The notes under the pieces were generated by a model. It was given only the letters and a program-made list of their open reading frames with translations, was not told the origin of the DNA and did no database searches. Made by a program: the position numbers and the translations under genes. From Beta vulgaris subsp. vulgaris (lineage: Eukaryota; Streptophyta; Magnoliopsida; Caryophyllales; Amaranthaceae), in NCBI RefSeq assembly GCF_026745355.1, contig NC_079205.1, positions 47,842,027-47,906,026 on the forward strand: 64,000 nucleotides of DNA. The letters run 5' to 3'. Numbering within the stretch: the stretch's first letter is position 1; each line of letters starts with the position of its first letter. This document shows positions 1-11,946 of this stretch, piece after piece.

Positions 1-338
1 TCACGGTCCGATCTTGGGTCGTGAAATCTCAACCCGCCCATTAGGGCCCACGGACCAGCCTGCACCAGTGGTCATCTCTACCTACCACCTTTTCCACGGT
101 AAGGTTTGTCGGTTCTACTTCCTTGTTGCAGCGGGTTATCAGTGGCAAGACTGTTTGCTCCAGATCTGAGTGTACCACCGTCCTTACTTTGGTTTTCTTT
201 GTTTTTTACTAGTTTTTTTTGTTGTTTTTCAATAAGTTCCATCTTTGTGATGGCTTTAGTCCCCTATACAGGTATGTTGATACGGTCAATTTCAGGATCG
301 AAAGGCAAAGTGGGTGAACCGTGAGCTCTTCTTCTCAT
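1..338 (-). pseudogene. Athila-like gag N-terminus, cut by window edge
   Basis: Reading leftward from the ATG at 338, the minus strand encodes a short basic start (MRRRAHGSPTLPFDPEID) that resembles the gag start of the plus-strand Athila element at 50,852 (MSRKLKSPNLVPFHPEI). A stop follows within about 25 codons, so this copy is broken. It lies directly downstream, on the minus strand, of a tRNA-Asp type primer binding site and an LTR, which supports assignment to a gypsy gag. The rest of the element lies beyond position 1. Confidence 0.5.
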
Positions 339-455
339 GTAATACAACAAAGCTAAGTAGAGGATTAGCAAATAACAACCACAATCAAAAAGAAACTAAT
401 AGAAAAATCAACTAGGCAAGCTAAACTAAAATAAACTTCAATTAATAGCACAATT

Positions 456-473
456 TCCCCGGCAACGGCGCCA
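456..473 (-). other. Primer binding site (tRNA-Asp type)
   Basis: The plus strand reads TCCCCGGCAACGGCGCCA, the 3' end of plant tRNA-Asp. On the minus strand this is the primer binding site typical of Athila/Tat gypsy elements. It lies 3 bp inside the LTR edge at 477, so that LTR is the 5' LTR of a minus-strand element. Confidence 0.85.
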
Positions 474-476
474 TTT

Positions 477-2104
477 TGATAAGAGATTTTTAGTGTGTTG
501 TTAAGACACCAAAAATCACTTTTCAAACACTATTTATAAATCCTAACAAGCAATTACTAATAATGTAGCAAAGGCAAGTCAAGGGTCGACCCACATGGAA
601 AAAGGGACTAATTAAAGTCTATCAAGTCTAGACTACCTAATTGAAGGGTATTTGGGGTTTGAAAATATTTGGTAACAACTATGACTAGATAATAACAAGA
701 ACTAGCAAATAACACGAGTTTAAATATCAAATAGGAAGACACTAGAGTTAAGGTTACTAGTATGAATAAGAATGGACAATGAATGTTAATGCGATTGTGA
801 AGCAAGGAGACGATTATGCAAGGTTTAGTTTTCCTCTAAAATACTCGAGTCCTTTCTCGAATGGTCCTCAAGAGTAATCAATAAATCAATCAACTAAATC
901 CTCTCTCGAATGGTCTTTAGTTGATTGATTAAGAGTGTCGATAATTTTGGAAAACCCCTAATGAAAGATCCCCTTAATTTCTACCCAATATCTTGGCCTA
1001 GAAATTAAGTTGATTCTTGAAAATGATAAAAGAGGTCAAAATTCGATTTAAGAACATTTGATCCAAAATACCAAAGCATAAATGTGATCAATATCTATCC
1101 TAATGTCTCAAAACACCAAGATCAATGCATAAACTTCTTTAAAACATCACAATCACATCAACGAAACATTTAAAATCCTAATCCATACTTTCACCCTAAC
1201 CCTAGATATGAAACTACTCACTAATCATGGATTCTAAGCAATTAAACATAAATCAATTTTAAAAAAAAAACTAATCTAAGGCTAAACATGATTAAGAGAT
1301 AATTAAACTAATAGAAATAACAATTATGAGACTATGAGACTATGAGAATGAAAATCTAAGAATAACTAAGAAGAAGAACAAACACAAAAAGAATGAAATA
1401 GAAAACTGAAACTTCAAATTAAATTCAGTTTAAAGTACCTTCAAAGTTATCGGAATCACAAAGTATGATTAATAAATCTCTATGAAACTCAAGTGTTTAT
1501 CTCTCTAGTAGTGTAAACCCTCATAATACTCTCTAAAATCTCTAGAATAAAGCATAAGTCTTTTCTAAAACAAAATCTATCGTTTAATGAAGCCGCGATA
1601 TTTCATTCCGGAAACGAAGGGTGCGGGCGCACCAAGCAGAGATGCGGTCTCACCAATATCAAGTGTGGGCGCACCTAATCTGTCTGCCAAAAACTTGAGA
1701 TTTCTCGTCAAATGGTGCGGGCACACCAATGTGGTCTATCTTTTTTTTCTCTGAAACTGCTGAAGTGTGGGTGCACTACTTGGATGTGCGGGTGCGGCAT
1801 TGTATGCGGGTGTCTCCAAGCGCACCTCAAGCTCCCTCGGTTTCTCTAGCTCGCCCCCTCAAACCATATCTCGCTATACTCGGCCCCGAAAAGGTTCATA
1901 CCTGCAATGAAAACGCGAGAAAACATGGTGAAAGCATATGTACCAGAAATTCGATCAAAATAGATCGAAAATCTAGCAGAATGTCACTATAATCAATCAA
2001 TGATCAAGTGAAGAAGTAGAAAGGGAACTGAGGAGAAAAGCGAATAAAGAGGACCAAAATAAACCAAAAGTAGGTCATAAAGTGTGTTAGGAACACATTT
2101 ATCA
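477..2104 (-). mobile_element. 5' LTR of a minus-strand Athila-like gypsy element
   Basis: The 1,628-bp segment starts TGATAAGAG and ends TTTATCA, giving TGATAA/TTATCA terminal inverted repeats with the canonical TG...CA. The primer binding site follows immediately on the minus strand. Length fits Athila LTRs. Positions about 1,610-1,830 hold repeated GC-rich motifs of the type GTGCGGGCGCACC, out of character with the AT-rich surroundings. The partner LTR is outside the window, so the target duplication cannot be checked. Confidence 0.75.
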
Positions 2105-2296
2105 GGAGGCAAGAAAGAGAAGTGGAAAAAATGATGATGATATGAAATCCGAAGCTCATAAGATCTTTGAAAGCTCATGACGTAGATTTCACTTCTACGA
2201 TGAATGTGTTTTGATTAGGAAGTTCAATAAGTATCGTTCTATCTTGAGTAACCCCTTTACAAGATACAACGTGGACATCCATTAATTACATCTCAA

Positions 2297-2760
2297 ATGT
2301 TTGATTCTGTTGGTTTTGGAAGTATTGGGAAGAGATCAAGGTCTGAAGAAGGAGGCTCCATACCAACCACGCCTACAAGCGGATATGTTCGGGATGATTC
2401 CTTGCCTTGTCCAGAAGGCAACAAGAAAGCTAAGTCTAGAGACTCAATGGTAGACAAACCAGCAAAGCGATTGAAGTTTTTTCATCATTTGGTGACAAAC
2501 TTCAACGCTATGATGAGCGCAAAGGTAAAGACATCGTTATGCAATACGAGAAACTAAAGTTTCTTAAGCAAAAGGAAGCAAAGGCAATTGGAGTTGGAAG
2601 AGATAACCCGAAAGAGGTAGATGGAGTTAAAGGAGAAAAACTTAAAGATGCGACAACATCTGATGAATTGAGAATTAACATCTAAGGAAAATCAGACACT
2701 AAGGGAAAATGAAATGATCAACTATATGCAAATATACTTTCAGAATTTTGGAAGGGTACA
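2297..2760 (+). pseudogene. Fragment of a NAM-associated C-terminal domain type protein
   Basis: Frame pieces encode CPEGNKKAKSRD, then DKLQRYDERKGKDIVMQYEK, then, after a frame change, RQLELEEITRKR followed by a stop and MELKEKNLKMRQHLMN. This order (a GxKxAK motif, a charged coiled coil rich in E/K/L, then an MRQ-type end) is what I know from the plant family carrying the NAM-associated C-terminal domain (often named glutathione S-transferase T3-like), which is frequently linked to transposons. Several stops and frameshifts show it is dead. The N-terminal Myb-like part is not visible. The assignment is by remembered pattern, not by search. Confidence 0.45.
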
Positions 2761-3879
2761 AAATTTACGTTTTGCGTAATATATTTAGGCTTTTAGTGTT
2801 TATGTGATATGTTTTAGGTTGGACTAACATTAATCATATATTATGCTGCATATTGAGTGTTAACGTATTATGTTTAAGTGTGTTTGAGTAATAATGTATT
2901 AAGTTTTTGTTGTAATGCCAGTTATTGTAATAAAAGTTGAAGTATTTTGTCCATTATCTCATTCACTCATAATCATGCTTTATAGAAACCCATGTGATAT
3001 TGTCTCTGAAGAGACATCTCTCTGTTCCCCTACTCTTTTTCATAAAACTCATAGGATACCATCTCTGAACATACATCTCTATGTGATTATGCTCCCTTAT
3101 TCCTTAGAGAATCGCCTAATGTCTTAGCTATTGTTGAGAATTGAGATAACAACATGGTATTTTGTGGAATACTTTGTGAGTTTAAAAAGTTATGTACCAT
3201 ATAAAACAAAAAATATTAAAAGAGACCGTCTAATTTTAATATAAAAGTAGGTCTACTTACTGAATGAGTTAAACTAGTCACCGGAAAAAATTAACCTAAT
3301 CACTATTGGACTTATTCTCTTTTTAATATTGATCTATCATTGCCTAATTTTAATTTAAAAATAGACGGTTTCTTACAAGATAAACTCCATAAAAATTCTT
3401 AAAATATAGGGGCATTATTTTTTTTGAAAAACTTTTTCTAAGGAGGTCCAAAATTATTATATTGCTTAAAGGTAACACGTAGCATCCTTGAGACCTTGAC
3501 TCCTTGGAATGTGCTGCACAGTGCACCCTGCACTACTTCAACGGTTACGTGAGAGCACGTCGCCGACCCAAAACATTTCTTATACGTCTGCAGTCTGATT
3601 TCTACTGCTAGTTGCTACTACTAGACTTTTCGAGTTGCGAGTTTCGACTCGCTGGTTTTGGTATGACTTTGGGCCCAAAAACTCCCTTTCAAGACCAAAT
3701 ACGACCAACTACATTTTTGTGCCAATTAAAGTTGCCCTTTTGGCTTTTGATGATACCTTCCTAGTTCCTATCACCCTCACCCTCACCTACAAAACTCCAA
3801 TCTAAGGCTCCAACTCGTACACATTACTTGCATATCATCTCCTCTTTAAAAATTCAGTCTTCTTTCCTCTTCTACCCTA
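2761..3879. other. Intergenic, no supported gene
   Basis: AT-rich sequence with short ORFs of no recognisable content. A less AT-rich stretch lies around 3,480-3,680, but I see no coding pattern, terminal repeats or RNA signature. Confidence 0.5.
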
Positions 3880-4138
3880 CTCCCTCCGTTTCATTTTAAT
3901 CTACATACTTACACTTTTCACGCATGCTAATGTAAAACTTTAAGGACATATATCTTTACTTTTATATTTGTAAAAATTATAAAAAGCACATATTAATAAA
4001 ATACATACTAATACGAATCTAACAAGATCCCACATGACTATGTTTTTATTCACGTATAAATCACAAACGAGAGTCAAAGTGCAATTTGTGAATAGTGTAA
4101 AATGTCAAAGTGTGTAGATTAATATGAATCGGAGGGAG
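3880..4138. mobile_element. Stowaway-like MITE
   Basis: The 259-bp element starts CTCCCTCCGTTTC and ends in the inverted form GAATCGGAGGGAG, flanked on both sides by the dinucleotide TA (3,878-3,879 and 4,139-4,140), the target duplication of Tc1/mariner-type MITEs. No coding capacity. Confidence 0.88.
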
Positions 4139-4840
4139 TATTATCCATCTTTTTTTACTGTAATTTCTACTTGAATCAACTTCTTTTTTATTAATAGTCT
4201 TCTTCTCTTTTTCCTTTAGAATATTCTACTCAATTGTCAAATTTTTTTGTCTCCTCTACTAAGGTTGGAGTTTGAAATTTTAGGTTTCTTTATAAAATGG
4301 AATTCTAAATTGTTTGTCATATAATTTTACAGCTAATGGTAACATTGTATTGGATTCTTGTATAGTTGTATGCATTATTTATGGTCATAAAGAAACTCTT
4401 AAAATATATAAAAATATAAAACCTCTAATGATCATTTTTACTTTACCGAGATAGATTGTTTTTATTTTTCTAAAAAATCGTATTATAGATGTCATTGTTT
4501 CTAGTAATTAGAATTTATATTTTCCAAAAGAAAAGATTTTTTTAACTCTTTTTGTCGTAATACTTTTATAATGAATCGGACATAGACCACTTAGCTAAGT
4601 CAGCTATTTTCCTATTATATATTTCCAACTTCCAAGGCACGTGCTCCAAAATGGTATCCAAAATGGAGTACTTATATAAATAACACCAAAACTAAGATCA
4701 AGTTGATACTTGATACAATTAACAAGCACCTAGATGCCTGCCAATTTATTCTCTGCCGAGAGAAATATGAAGTATAATTACTGATTGGAAAATGAGATTA
4801 AAAAGTCAAGATGAAAATATATTTATCAATAATAATTAAT
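4139..4840. other. Intergenic, AT-rich, nothing recognised
   Basis: No ORF, repeat boundary or RNA gene that I can support. Homopolymer-rich AT sequence between two related MITEs. Confidence 0.5.
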
Positions 4841-5873
4841 TCCTCCGTCTCATCATACAGGACTTGTTTTTTTTTTACACCATCTCCAAAACTTAACTTT
4901 GACTTTTAATATTTTCAATTTCGTATTAATAAAAGAATATAAAAAGTTGATATTATAAAACTACATATTGAGACGAATCTAACAAGATTTCACATAAATA
5001 TGTTTTATATCAGTGGCGGACCCAGGAATTTAAATTTGGGGATACAGACGTACAACAAATACAAATGTAGGGAAAAAATTGTACGATACATCTATGGCGG
5101 GTCTAAGATTAAAACCGCAAGGGTACGAAATCGTTTGAAAAAATGATGATGATTAATTGATAATATTTTTCAATAATTAGTTCAAATTTCAAGCAAATTA
5201 CAACTGATAATTAAGGAGTAAACTTATTGGACGACACGTTCTTATTTATTTGAATAATTATAATTACTTTTACTTATCAATGAAGTTAAAAATTAACCTA
5301 TCAAAGTTAGTATTAAGTACAAACATTTAGTAATTAGCATTAAAAATGTGAATAAATGATCAATCATATGATTACAATTAATTGGCAATTGTCTTACACC
5401 TCTTTAAACATTATAAGATAGTTACAATTACAAAATTATGAAGATGGAAAAAATGAAAATACAAAGTCAAAGTTTTAAGGTGCAACATTCAAAATATTAA
5501 AAACAAAAGTGAAAAATGAAGTACTAATGGCTCCAAATTAAAGTGCAAACCTACAAGTAGTACGTGGCTCCATATAAGAGTGCGGGTAGTAGAATTTAGA
5601 AAAAAAAATTATACAATGCACCAAGATTCGACCTCGCGATGTTGCAGACAGAAACAACTATATCAAATAGAGGTGACCACTAGGCCAAGTCTGGTAATCA
5701 AATTATACTTGATGCAAAATATTTATATTGATGTTTGGGGGTACAGTTGTACCCCCATGTCTCCCATTGGGTCCGCCGCTGTTTTATATATACAAATGAG
5801 AATATTCTGTCAAAGATTTTAAAGTTTGACCTACCAAAAATGAAATAGGCACTATGTTATAAAACGGATAGAG
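4841..5873. mobile_element. Stowaway-like MITE interrupted by a hAT element
   Basis: The left end TCCTCCGTCTCATCATACAG and right end ACGGATAGAG are degenerate versions of the CTCCCTCCGT termini. Internal sequence (for example GAATCTAACAAGAT) matches the MITE at 3,880-4,138, so both belong to one family. The element is split by the hAT insertion at 5,011-5,781. Its own TA duplication is not clear. Confidence 0.6.
5011..5781. mobile_element. Non-autonomous hAT element
   Basis: The 771-bp element starts CAGTGGCGGACCCAG and ends GGGTCCGCCGCTG. Perfect 8-bp target duplications TTTTATAT flank it at 5,003-5,010 and 5,782-5,789, as expected for hAT transposition. No transposase is encoded. It sits inside a Stowaway-like MITE and is therefore younger than it. 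Confidence 0.9.
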
Positions 5874-6193
5874 TAATAAAACTAAGCATTAATTACACTA
5901 ATTAAAATATAATTTTGATACATATATTTGAATCAATACTATTTTAAAAATGTACCATATGGAACTGTTGTGGCCTTAGAGCTGCATATATCGAGAGTTC
6001 AAATCATAATTGAAATAAGTTTCCAAATTTATATGGGCAATTTCTCACATATTACAATGAGAAGTATATAATAAATGTCAAATGATGTATACCCTTTAAA
6101 ATCCATACTCCCTTATAGTTATCCATATGCAACCACTGTTACATATAATCTCATATACTGAACCAAAAATTACTAAGAACCAAGAAACAAAAT

Positions 6194-6538
6194 TCATCTA
6201 AAATTCATCCTAAGAGACTTAGAAATAGCTCCATGATTCAAATGACAATCAACTTGAAGTAATTTCCTCTTTCTGAGATTCGATTCGTGTCCGAAAATAG
6301 AGGTGCGCAAGGGCACAAACAGAGGATTAGATCTAATAAGAAGTGAATTTGATTGAGCTGGTAATGAATTAAAGAGATGAGTGATGTCTTGAAGAGGTTT
6401 TCTAGTAGTAAATTTACGACATTTGATACTCTTGCTGTGGAAATGAAGACATGTGTTAGTAATAACTTGCTTTGAAGAAGTGAATGGTGGGATATTCTCT
6501 TTGTTATCTTGACTTGAGCTTTCCATTTTACTTCTCAA
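6194..6538 (-). CDS. Small protein with KEN box and D-box-like motif, probable APC/C target
   Basis: An open frame of 114 codons; a second ATG at codon 5 (MESSSQDNKEN) may be the real start. Residues 12-18 (NKENIPP) form a KEN box. Residues 46-54 (RKPLQDITH) match a destruction box of the RxxLxDIT type seen in plant mitotic regulators. Basic patches RKRK (around 88) and KSLRMNFR (C-terminus) could be nuclear signals. KEN and D-boxes are recognition elements of the anaphase-promoting complex, so the inferred role is a cell-cycle protein degraded in late mitosis. E2F-type sites lie about 390-460 bp upstream and a GTGA repeat lies in the probable 5' leader. I do not recognise the family by name. 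Additional exons cannot be excluded. The frame is clean and lies outside any visible transposon, which supports a host gene. Confidence 0.6.
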   Translation of the reverse strand: MRSKMESSSQDNKENIPPFTSSKQVITNTCLHFHSKSIKCRKFTTRKPLQDITHLFNSLPAQSNSLLIRSNPLFVPLRTSIFGHESNLRKRKLLQVDCHLNHGAISKSLRMNFR

Positions 6539-6623
6539 ATAAAGGGAGGAAATATAGGGATAACAAGATCTCGAAATCGAGGTCTCGATGCTTGAAAATG
6601 GTGGAGAGAGATTGAAGATTGAG

Positions 6624-6647
6624 GTGAGTGAGTGAGTGAGTGAGTGA
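6624..6647. repeat. GTGA tetranucleotide microsatellite
   Basis: About six tandem GTGA units lie just upstream of the KEN-box ORF, probably in its 5' untranslated leader. Confidence 0.85.
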
Positions 6648-6930
6648 AGAAGACATTGAAAGATATGATTATATAGGATAAAAGAGAGGGAAAGGAAAAT
6701 GGGGTGTTTTTATTTTTTGTCATTTTTATTCAAATGATTTGTTTTGAGTTTTTCATTTGTTGTTTGTGAAATGTGGAGGGAGAGAGAATCAGAATCCCAT
6801 TGATAAAAAAATATTCAAGTTTTGAAAAGTTTTGTGAACTTCAATTTTAGTAATGTAAGAATGGCATAGTGCAAGTGAAAGAGTGAAAGAGTGAAAGAGG
6901 GAGATTTTGAAATTCCCGGGGTTTTTGGGT

Positions 6931-7000
6931 TTTGGCGAAGTTTTTGAGGTTTTTAGTATCGGCGGCTGAACAGCTAATTAGGTGTGGTTTTGTTTGGCGC
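6931..7000. promoter_or_regulatory. E2F-type sites upstream of KEN-box gene
   Basis: TTTGGCGC at 6,993-7,000 matches the plant E2F consensus TTTSSCGC exactly. TTTGGCGA at 6,931-6,938 is a near match. Both lie upstream of the minus-strand ORF starting at 6,538, in a locally GC-richer stretch. The regulatory role is inferred from position and motif only. Confidence 0.45.
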
Positions 7001-7020
7001 GTTTTCAGTGTAGGTGGCGG

Positions 7021-7972
7021 GTAATAATTATAAATGATTATATGCCAAGTTGAATATTATTAACACCTGAAAATGTTTGTGAAATGGCATCTCAGAAATT
7101 TGAATCCCCCTATACTATGAGTTGAATTTTTTTAAAAAAGAATAATAATAATTAGGTCATCTTTCTCTCAAAAGAGAATCATAATTAATTAAAAATAATA
7201 AAATGATTTAAAATATGATACATATCAGCTATGAGGTCAATTTTAGTAGCAAAAATGTGTGAACCGTAGTTGTGGATGTGCAAAAAGCCCCTCTGCATAT
7301 GGCTCCAGTCCAAAATTTGATGGTTTTACTTGAAAGGCCCAATTTTAAAAATATCATGCATTGTATTAACGACAAACACTATACATTTTTATCTCCGGAC
7401 TCCATAATTCACACTATCCCCATTTTTCTTCCTCAATCTCTTTCACCAAAAATTCAACCTTTCATATCTTTAGATTTAGTTATGTCATCAATACTTTTTC
7501 ATAATTATCAATAATAAATCAATCCATATATTAGTATTGATTCTCTCTACTTTTTATGAAAAAAAAAGCCTCATTTTTATTATACAACAAGGCCCATAAA
7601 TATTCAAAATGACTCTAGACGAGAATAGATGCCTTGAAAGACTCAAATTTACTAGGTTGATATTAATTAGAAAGGCGTAGGTTGTTTTTTGACAATTTGT
7701 TATAAATAAAGTCTTTTATTTGATTGCAGTAAAATAAAGGTCTATGATAGATTGGTAAAAAAAATAGCTCCACCATCATATTAGACGAACAAAATTTGTT
7801 AGTTTAACTTTTCTATTGAATTGAAGTTAATTTTTTTTTTATAGGAGAATTGAAGTTAAATTGTGTTACAATAATAAGTCAATAAAAACATATTATTTCA
7901 AACTTCATGCTTACTCTTCTGAGCCCCTTCCTCTGAGTTTGTGACATGAAATATTGATGTTGTGTTGAAATT
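7021..7972. other. Intergenic, no supported gene
   Basis: AT-rich sequence. The 80-codon ORF at 7,272-7,514 has no recognisable motif or coding context, and I see no terminal repeats. Confidence 0.5.
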
Positions 7973-8629
7973 TAGGGTATTTATGGGTGATTAACCGTCC
8001 CGAAATAATATTTTGGTTCGGTAATTGTAAGTTTTGGATCATTCTTTTTGCTAACTGTAACCGTAACCGTTTAAGCCGGTTACCACCTAAGCGGTTAACC
8101 GTTTTTTCGGTACGCTTTTTCGATTAATCACTAACCGTTATTGAAGTTATAGTATTATGTTTTACTTAATATACATATATATTTTCAAATTTTGTGTGCA
8201 TATATTTTAATATTATATATACTCTACTATATATGAAATGTATTGTGGATAATAAATCCACTGGAAAACATAACTAACACTAATAATTTACTATATTTTC
8301 TAATTATAGTGTTTATATTAGTACTAGAGTTTCCAAATAATTATTTACTTCCTCTAATTGTTGTAATTTAGCAATAAATGTTATAATTAATGTAATTATT
8401 TGAAAATGTATGTTTTACAAAAATTAAATAGAGAAAAAAATATTTCGGTATTTCGGTTAACCGTTCACTTAAACATCATAACCGTAACCGTACCGTTTAA
8501 CCATTAATTTTACCGGTTCGGTAACCGTACCGTCAAAACTTTTTTTGTCGGTATGGTAACCACCTATTTAAACTGTTTTTTCGGTATTTCATTACGATTT
8601 TCGGTTTTGGTTTTTATGAACACCTCTAG
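7973..8629. mobile_element. Repeat with AACCGT motifs, hAT-like non-autonomous element
   Basis: The left end TAGGGTATTTATGGGTG and right end TTTTTATGAACACCTCTA form an imperfect inverted repeat. The interior carries many AACCGT/ACGGTT motifs on both strands, dense at each end. This matches a familiar class of non-autonomous hAT-like repeats. A clear 8-bp target duplication is not visible, so class and exact ends are uncertain. Confidence 0.5.
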
Positions 8630-8634
8630 TTGTA

Positions 8635-8868
8635 CTACCTATCTTTATTAGTTTACCCGTATTTCTTTTTGGGATGTCCGTTATTAGTTTACTCATTTAT
8701 TTTGTTTCTATTTTTGAAATGGGACCACTAACTTTTCATCACACATGTACATACATTCAACTTTAACATAAAATAATAGTTTCTCTTTCTTTCTATGTCC
8801 CACAATATTATTTCTCCTAAAACTTTGTGGGGAAAAAAACGGGTAAACTAATAACAATTGAAGGGGAG
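8635..8868. mobile_element. Stowaway-like MITE
   Basis: The end CTACCTATCTTTATTAGTTT (left) pairs with GGGTAAACTAATAACAATTG and the terminal AAGGGGAG (right) as terminal inverted repeats. TA lies at 8,633-8,634 and at 8,869-8,870. No coding capacity. Confidence 0.75.
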
Positions 8869-8998
8869 TAACTTGTAAGAAAAGGCTATAAAAGTGGTAA
8901 CGGGTCAAAAAGGTGACAGTGGAGTCGTGGAGGTTAATGGACCATGGTAATATACTAATATATTGATATTACGTTTGTCTCTTATACAAATATGTTGT

Positions 8999-9257
8999 TG
9001 TTGTGAGAAATAGAGAGAGAAGTTATGTAAATATATCAGAGAGTATTGTATTGCATTGATGTGTAAAACTGATTTCTTACACTGGTATATATTGGCAAAG
9101 TTTCTACTGTGCACAATTGCAAAATTTTCAACACGGAAGAAAATTACCTGACATGCATTAAAAGCACGCAGGAAAGATGGACTTCACACTATTGTGAATA
9201 GTGGACTTCACACCATATTGTAAATAGTGGAAATATTCATTCCACTGTTTCTCAACA
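8999..9257 (-). repeat. 3' LTR of the copia element
   Basis: Starts TGTTGTGAGAAATAG and ends GTTTCTCAACA on the plus strand. A direct-repeat copy lies at 17,646-17,902. Confidence 0.95.
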
Positions 9258-9266
9258 CTCCCCCTT
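9258..9266 (-). other. Polypurine tract of the copia element
   Basis: Minus strand AAGGGGGAG directly abuts the 3' LTR, the expected position of the plus-strand DNA primer. Confidence 0.8.
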
Positions 9267-9482
9267 GAATGTCCACTTATAAGTCATAATAGACGTTGTC
9301 TCATTAAGAATCTTTGTTAGGAAAATCCCGTGGGAAAAATCCATATCTAGGGAAAGAGTACAGCTATTATGTATCCTTATATGCTTAAAATCAACTGCCT
9401 CATTAAAAACCTTGTCAGTAAAAACCCGGTGGGATAAAAACCTGATCGAAGGGAAAAAGAGTGCAGCGCATATAATACTCCC

Positions 9483-11826
9483 CCTGAATCTAGCATAATC
9501 AGAAGATGACGCATTCCAATTTTTCGGACTAATTCTTCAAATTTCTTCGCCGGAAGGGATTTGGTGAATAAATCTGCAAGATTCTCACATGATTGGATTT
9601 GTCGATGTTGATCGTCCCTTCCTTTTGGAGGTCATGAGTGAAGAAGAGCTTTGGTGATAAATGTTTAGTTCTGTCTCCTTTGATGTACCCTTCGCTTACT
9701 TGGGTGATGCATGCAGTATTGTCTTCGTAGATGATAGTTGGATTTGTTGTCGTTTCCATCCCACATTCTTCTTGGATATTCTTGATCATTGACCTTAGCC
9801 ATACACATTCCCTTCCAGCTTCATAAAGAGCAATTAATTCCTAATGATTTGATGATGTGGCCGTCAAAGTCTGCTTTGTAGATTTCCAAGATATTGCAGT
9901 ACCTCCATAAGTGAATACATATCCGGATTGAGACTTAGCCTTTTGTGGGTCTGAGAGGTAGCCAGCATCTGCATATCCAATGAGTGACGCATTGGGTCTT
10001 GACTGATAGAATAATCCGAGATCTTGTGTTCCTCGAAGATAACGTAATAAGTGTCTGACTCCATTCCAATGTCTCTTGGTTGGTGCATTGCTGTATCTAG
10101 CTAACAAGTTTACTGAAAAAGCTATGTCAGGTCGAGTATTGTTAGCCAAGTACATTAAAGCACCAATTGCACTTAGATATGGTACTTCAGGACCAAGAAT
10201 CTCCTCGTTTTCTTCTCGTGGTCTGAATGGATCATCTTTCTCATTCAGGGAACGCACTACCATTGGAGAACTTATTGGGTGGGCTTTGTCCATGAAAAAA
10301 CGTTTCAGGATTTTTTCTGTATAGTTTGATTGATGGACAAAAATCCCATTTCTTAGATGTTCCATTTGCAGGCCAAGGCAAAATTTTGTCTTCCCGAGAT
10401 CTTTCATCTCAAATTCTTTCATCAAGTATTTTGCAGTCGCTTCAAGTTCTCTAGGAGTTCCGATAATGTTCAAATCATCGACATATACAGCAATGATCGC
10501 GAATCCTGATTTAGATCGCTTAATGAAAACACAGGGACTGATTTGATTATTTTTGAATCCTTCTTTCAATAGGTATTCACTAAGACGATTATACCACATT
10601 CTTCCAGATTGTTTTAACCCATAGAGTGATTTTCTCAATTTTATTGAGAACATCTCTTTGGGCATGCAATTTTCTGGTAGTTTTAGTCCTTCAGGAACTT
10701 TCATATAAATATCTGTGTCAAGTGAGCCATACAAATATGCGGTCACTACATCCATCAATCTCATTTGCAATCCTTTCGAAACTGATAAACTTACCAGAAA
10801 TCTTAGTGTAGTTGCATCGACTACTGGAGAATATGTCTCATCATAATCAATCCCTGGCATTTGCGAAAAGCCTTGGGCTACTAATCTTGCCTTATATCTA
10901 GTAACCTCATTTTTCTCATTTCGTTTTCTCACGAATACCCATTTGTACCCAACTGGTTTTACACCTTTTGGTATTTGGGTTATTTGACCGAATACTTCAC
11001 GTTTTTCAAGTGATCTCAATTCTGCTTGAATTGCCTCTTTCCATTTTGGCCAATCTTTTCTACGGCGACATTCATCAACTGTATTTGGCTCTACATCATT
11101 TTCATCGTATGTCATTTCAACCGCTATCGAGTAAGCAAAAATTTCATTCAAGACAACATCTTTTCGATTCCATTGTCTCTTTGTAGAAACATAATTAATT
11201 GAAGTTTCATTGTTGTCTACGCTTTCATGTTCCTTTTCTTCTGGAACACGTTTCTCTTCATTTTTGTTTTCATCATGCTCTGTTGGGAGATTTATATTAA
11301 TTTCGTTCGTTGTCTCCCCTTGCCTTTTCATTTTTCTCGGTTTTAAATCTTTAGAACCGGGTGGTCTGCCACGTTTTCGACGTGCTATTGACTCATTTTC
11401 AATTGCCTTATTGTCATTAGGAATTTCAATCCGTTCCGGAGCATTCGCAGCAGGTACATGTGACTTTGTCACTTTCTTAGAATCTGTGAATGCATCTGGC
11501 AATTGGTTTGCAATACTTTGCAGATGAACAATTTTCTTGACTTCTTGTTCACATGAATTTGTTCTCGGGTCCAGAAACGACATTTGCGATGCGTTCCATG
11601 TAATTTCCGATTTTATATTTTGTGGGTCCACTTTCTCTCCCCCTAAGGATGGGAATACCGACTCATTAAAATGACAGTCGGCAAATCGAGCCGTAAATAG
11701 ATCACCAGTTGTTGGCTCTAAATATTTGATAATTGATGGAGATTCAAATCCAACATATATTCCCATCCTTCTTTGTGGACCCATTTTAGTACGTTGGGGG
11801 GAGCAATAGGTACATGTACAGCGCAC
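9483..11826 (-). pseudogene. Copia reverse transcriptase and RNase H
   Basis: A 661-codon frame (11,826-9,841) holds the end of integrase, then a linker with an AT-hook-like KRGRPPGSK at residues 151-159, then the copia-type reverse transcriptase from about residue 260. Visible signatures are KARLVAQGF (312-320), SLYGLKQS (400-407) and the catalytic YVDD at 448-451, followed by RNase H with DAGYLSD. A TAG stop at 9,841-9,843 interrupts RNase H; the frame resumes with ELIALYEAGREC and YEDNTACI. A further frameshift near 9,608 breaks the C-terminal end. The reverse transcriptase core itself is open. Its role would be cDNA synthesis for the element. Confidence 0.93.
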
Positions 11827-11946
11827 CCAAAAATTCTCAAATGTGAGATATTCGGTTCTCGACCAGATACTAATTGTAATGGTGAGAATTTGTGATAGGC
11901 TGTCGGCCTTAATCTTATCAATGTTGCCGCATGTAACATAGCATGA
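11790..11946 (-). pseudogene. Copia integrase, C-terminal fragment past the solo LTR
   Basis: Continues the integrase frame broken by the solo LTR: MLHAATLIRLRPTAYHKF, then SPLQLVSG and LRIFGCAVHVPIAPP. A one-base loss in a C run near 11,790 shifts the frame into the reverse transcriptase ORF. Confidence 0.85.
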
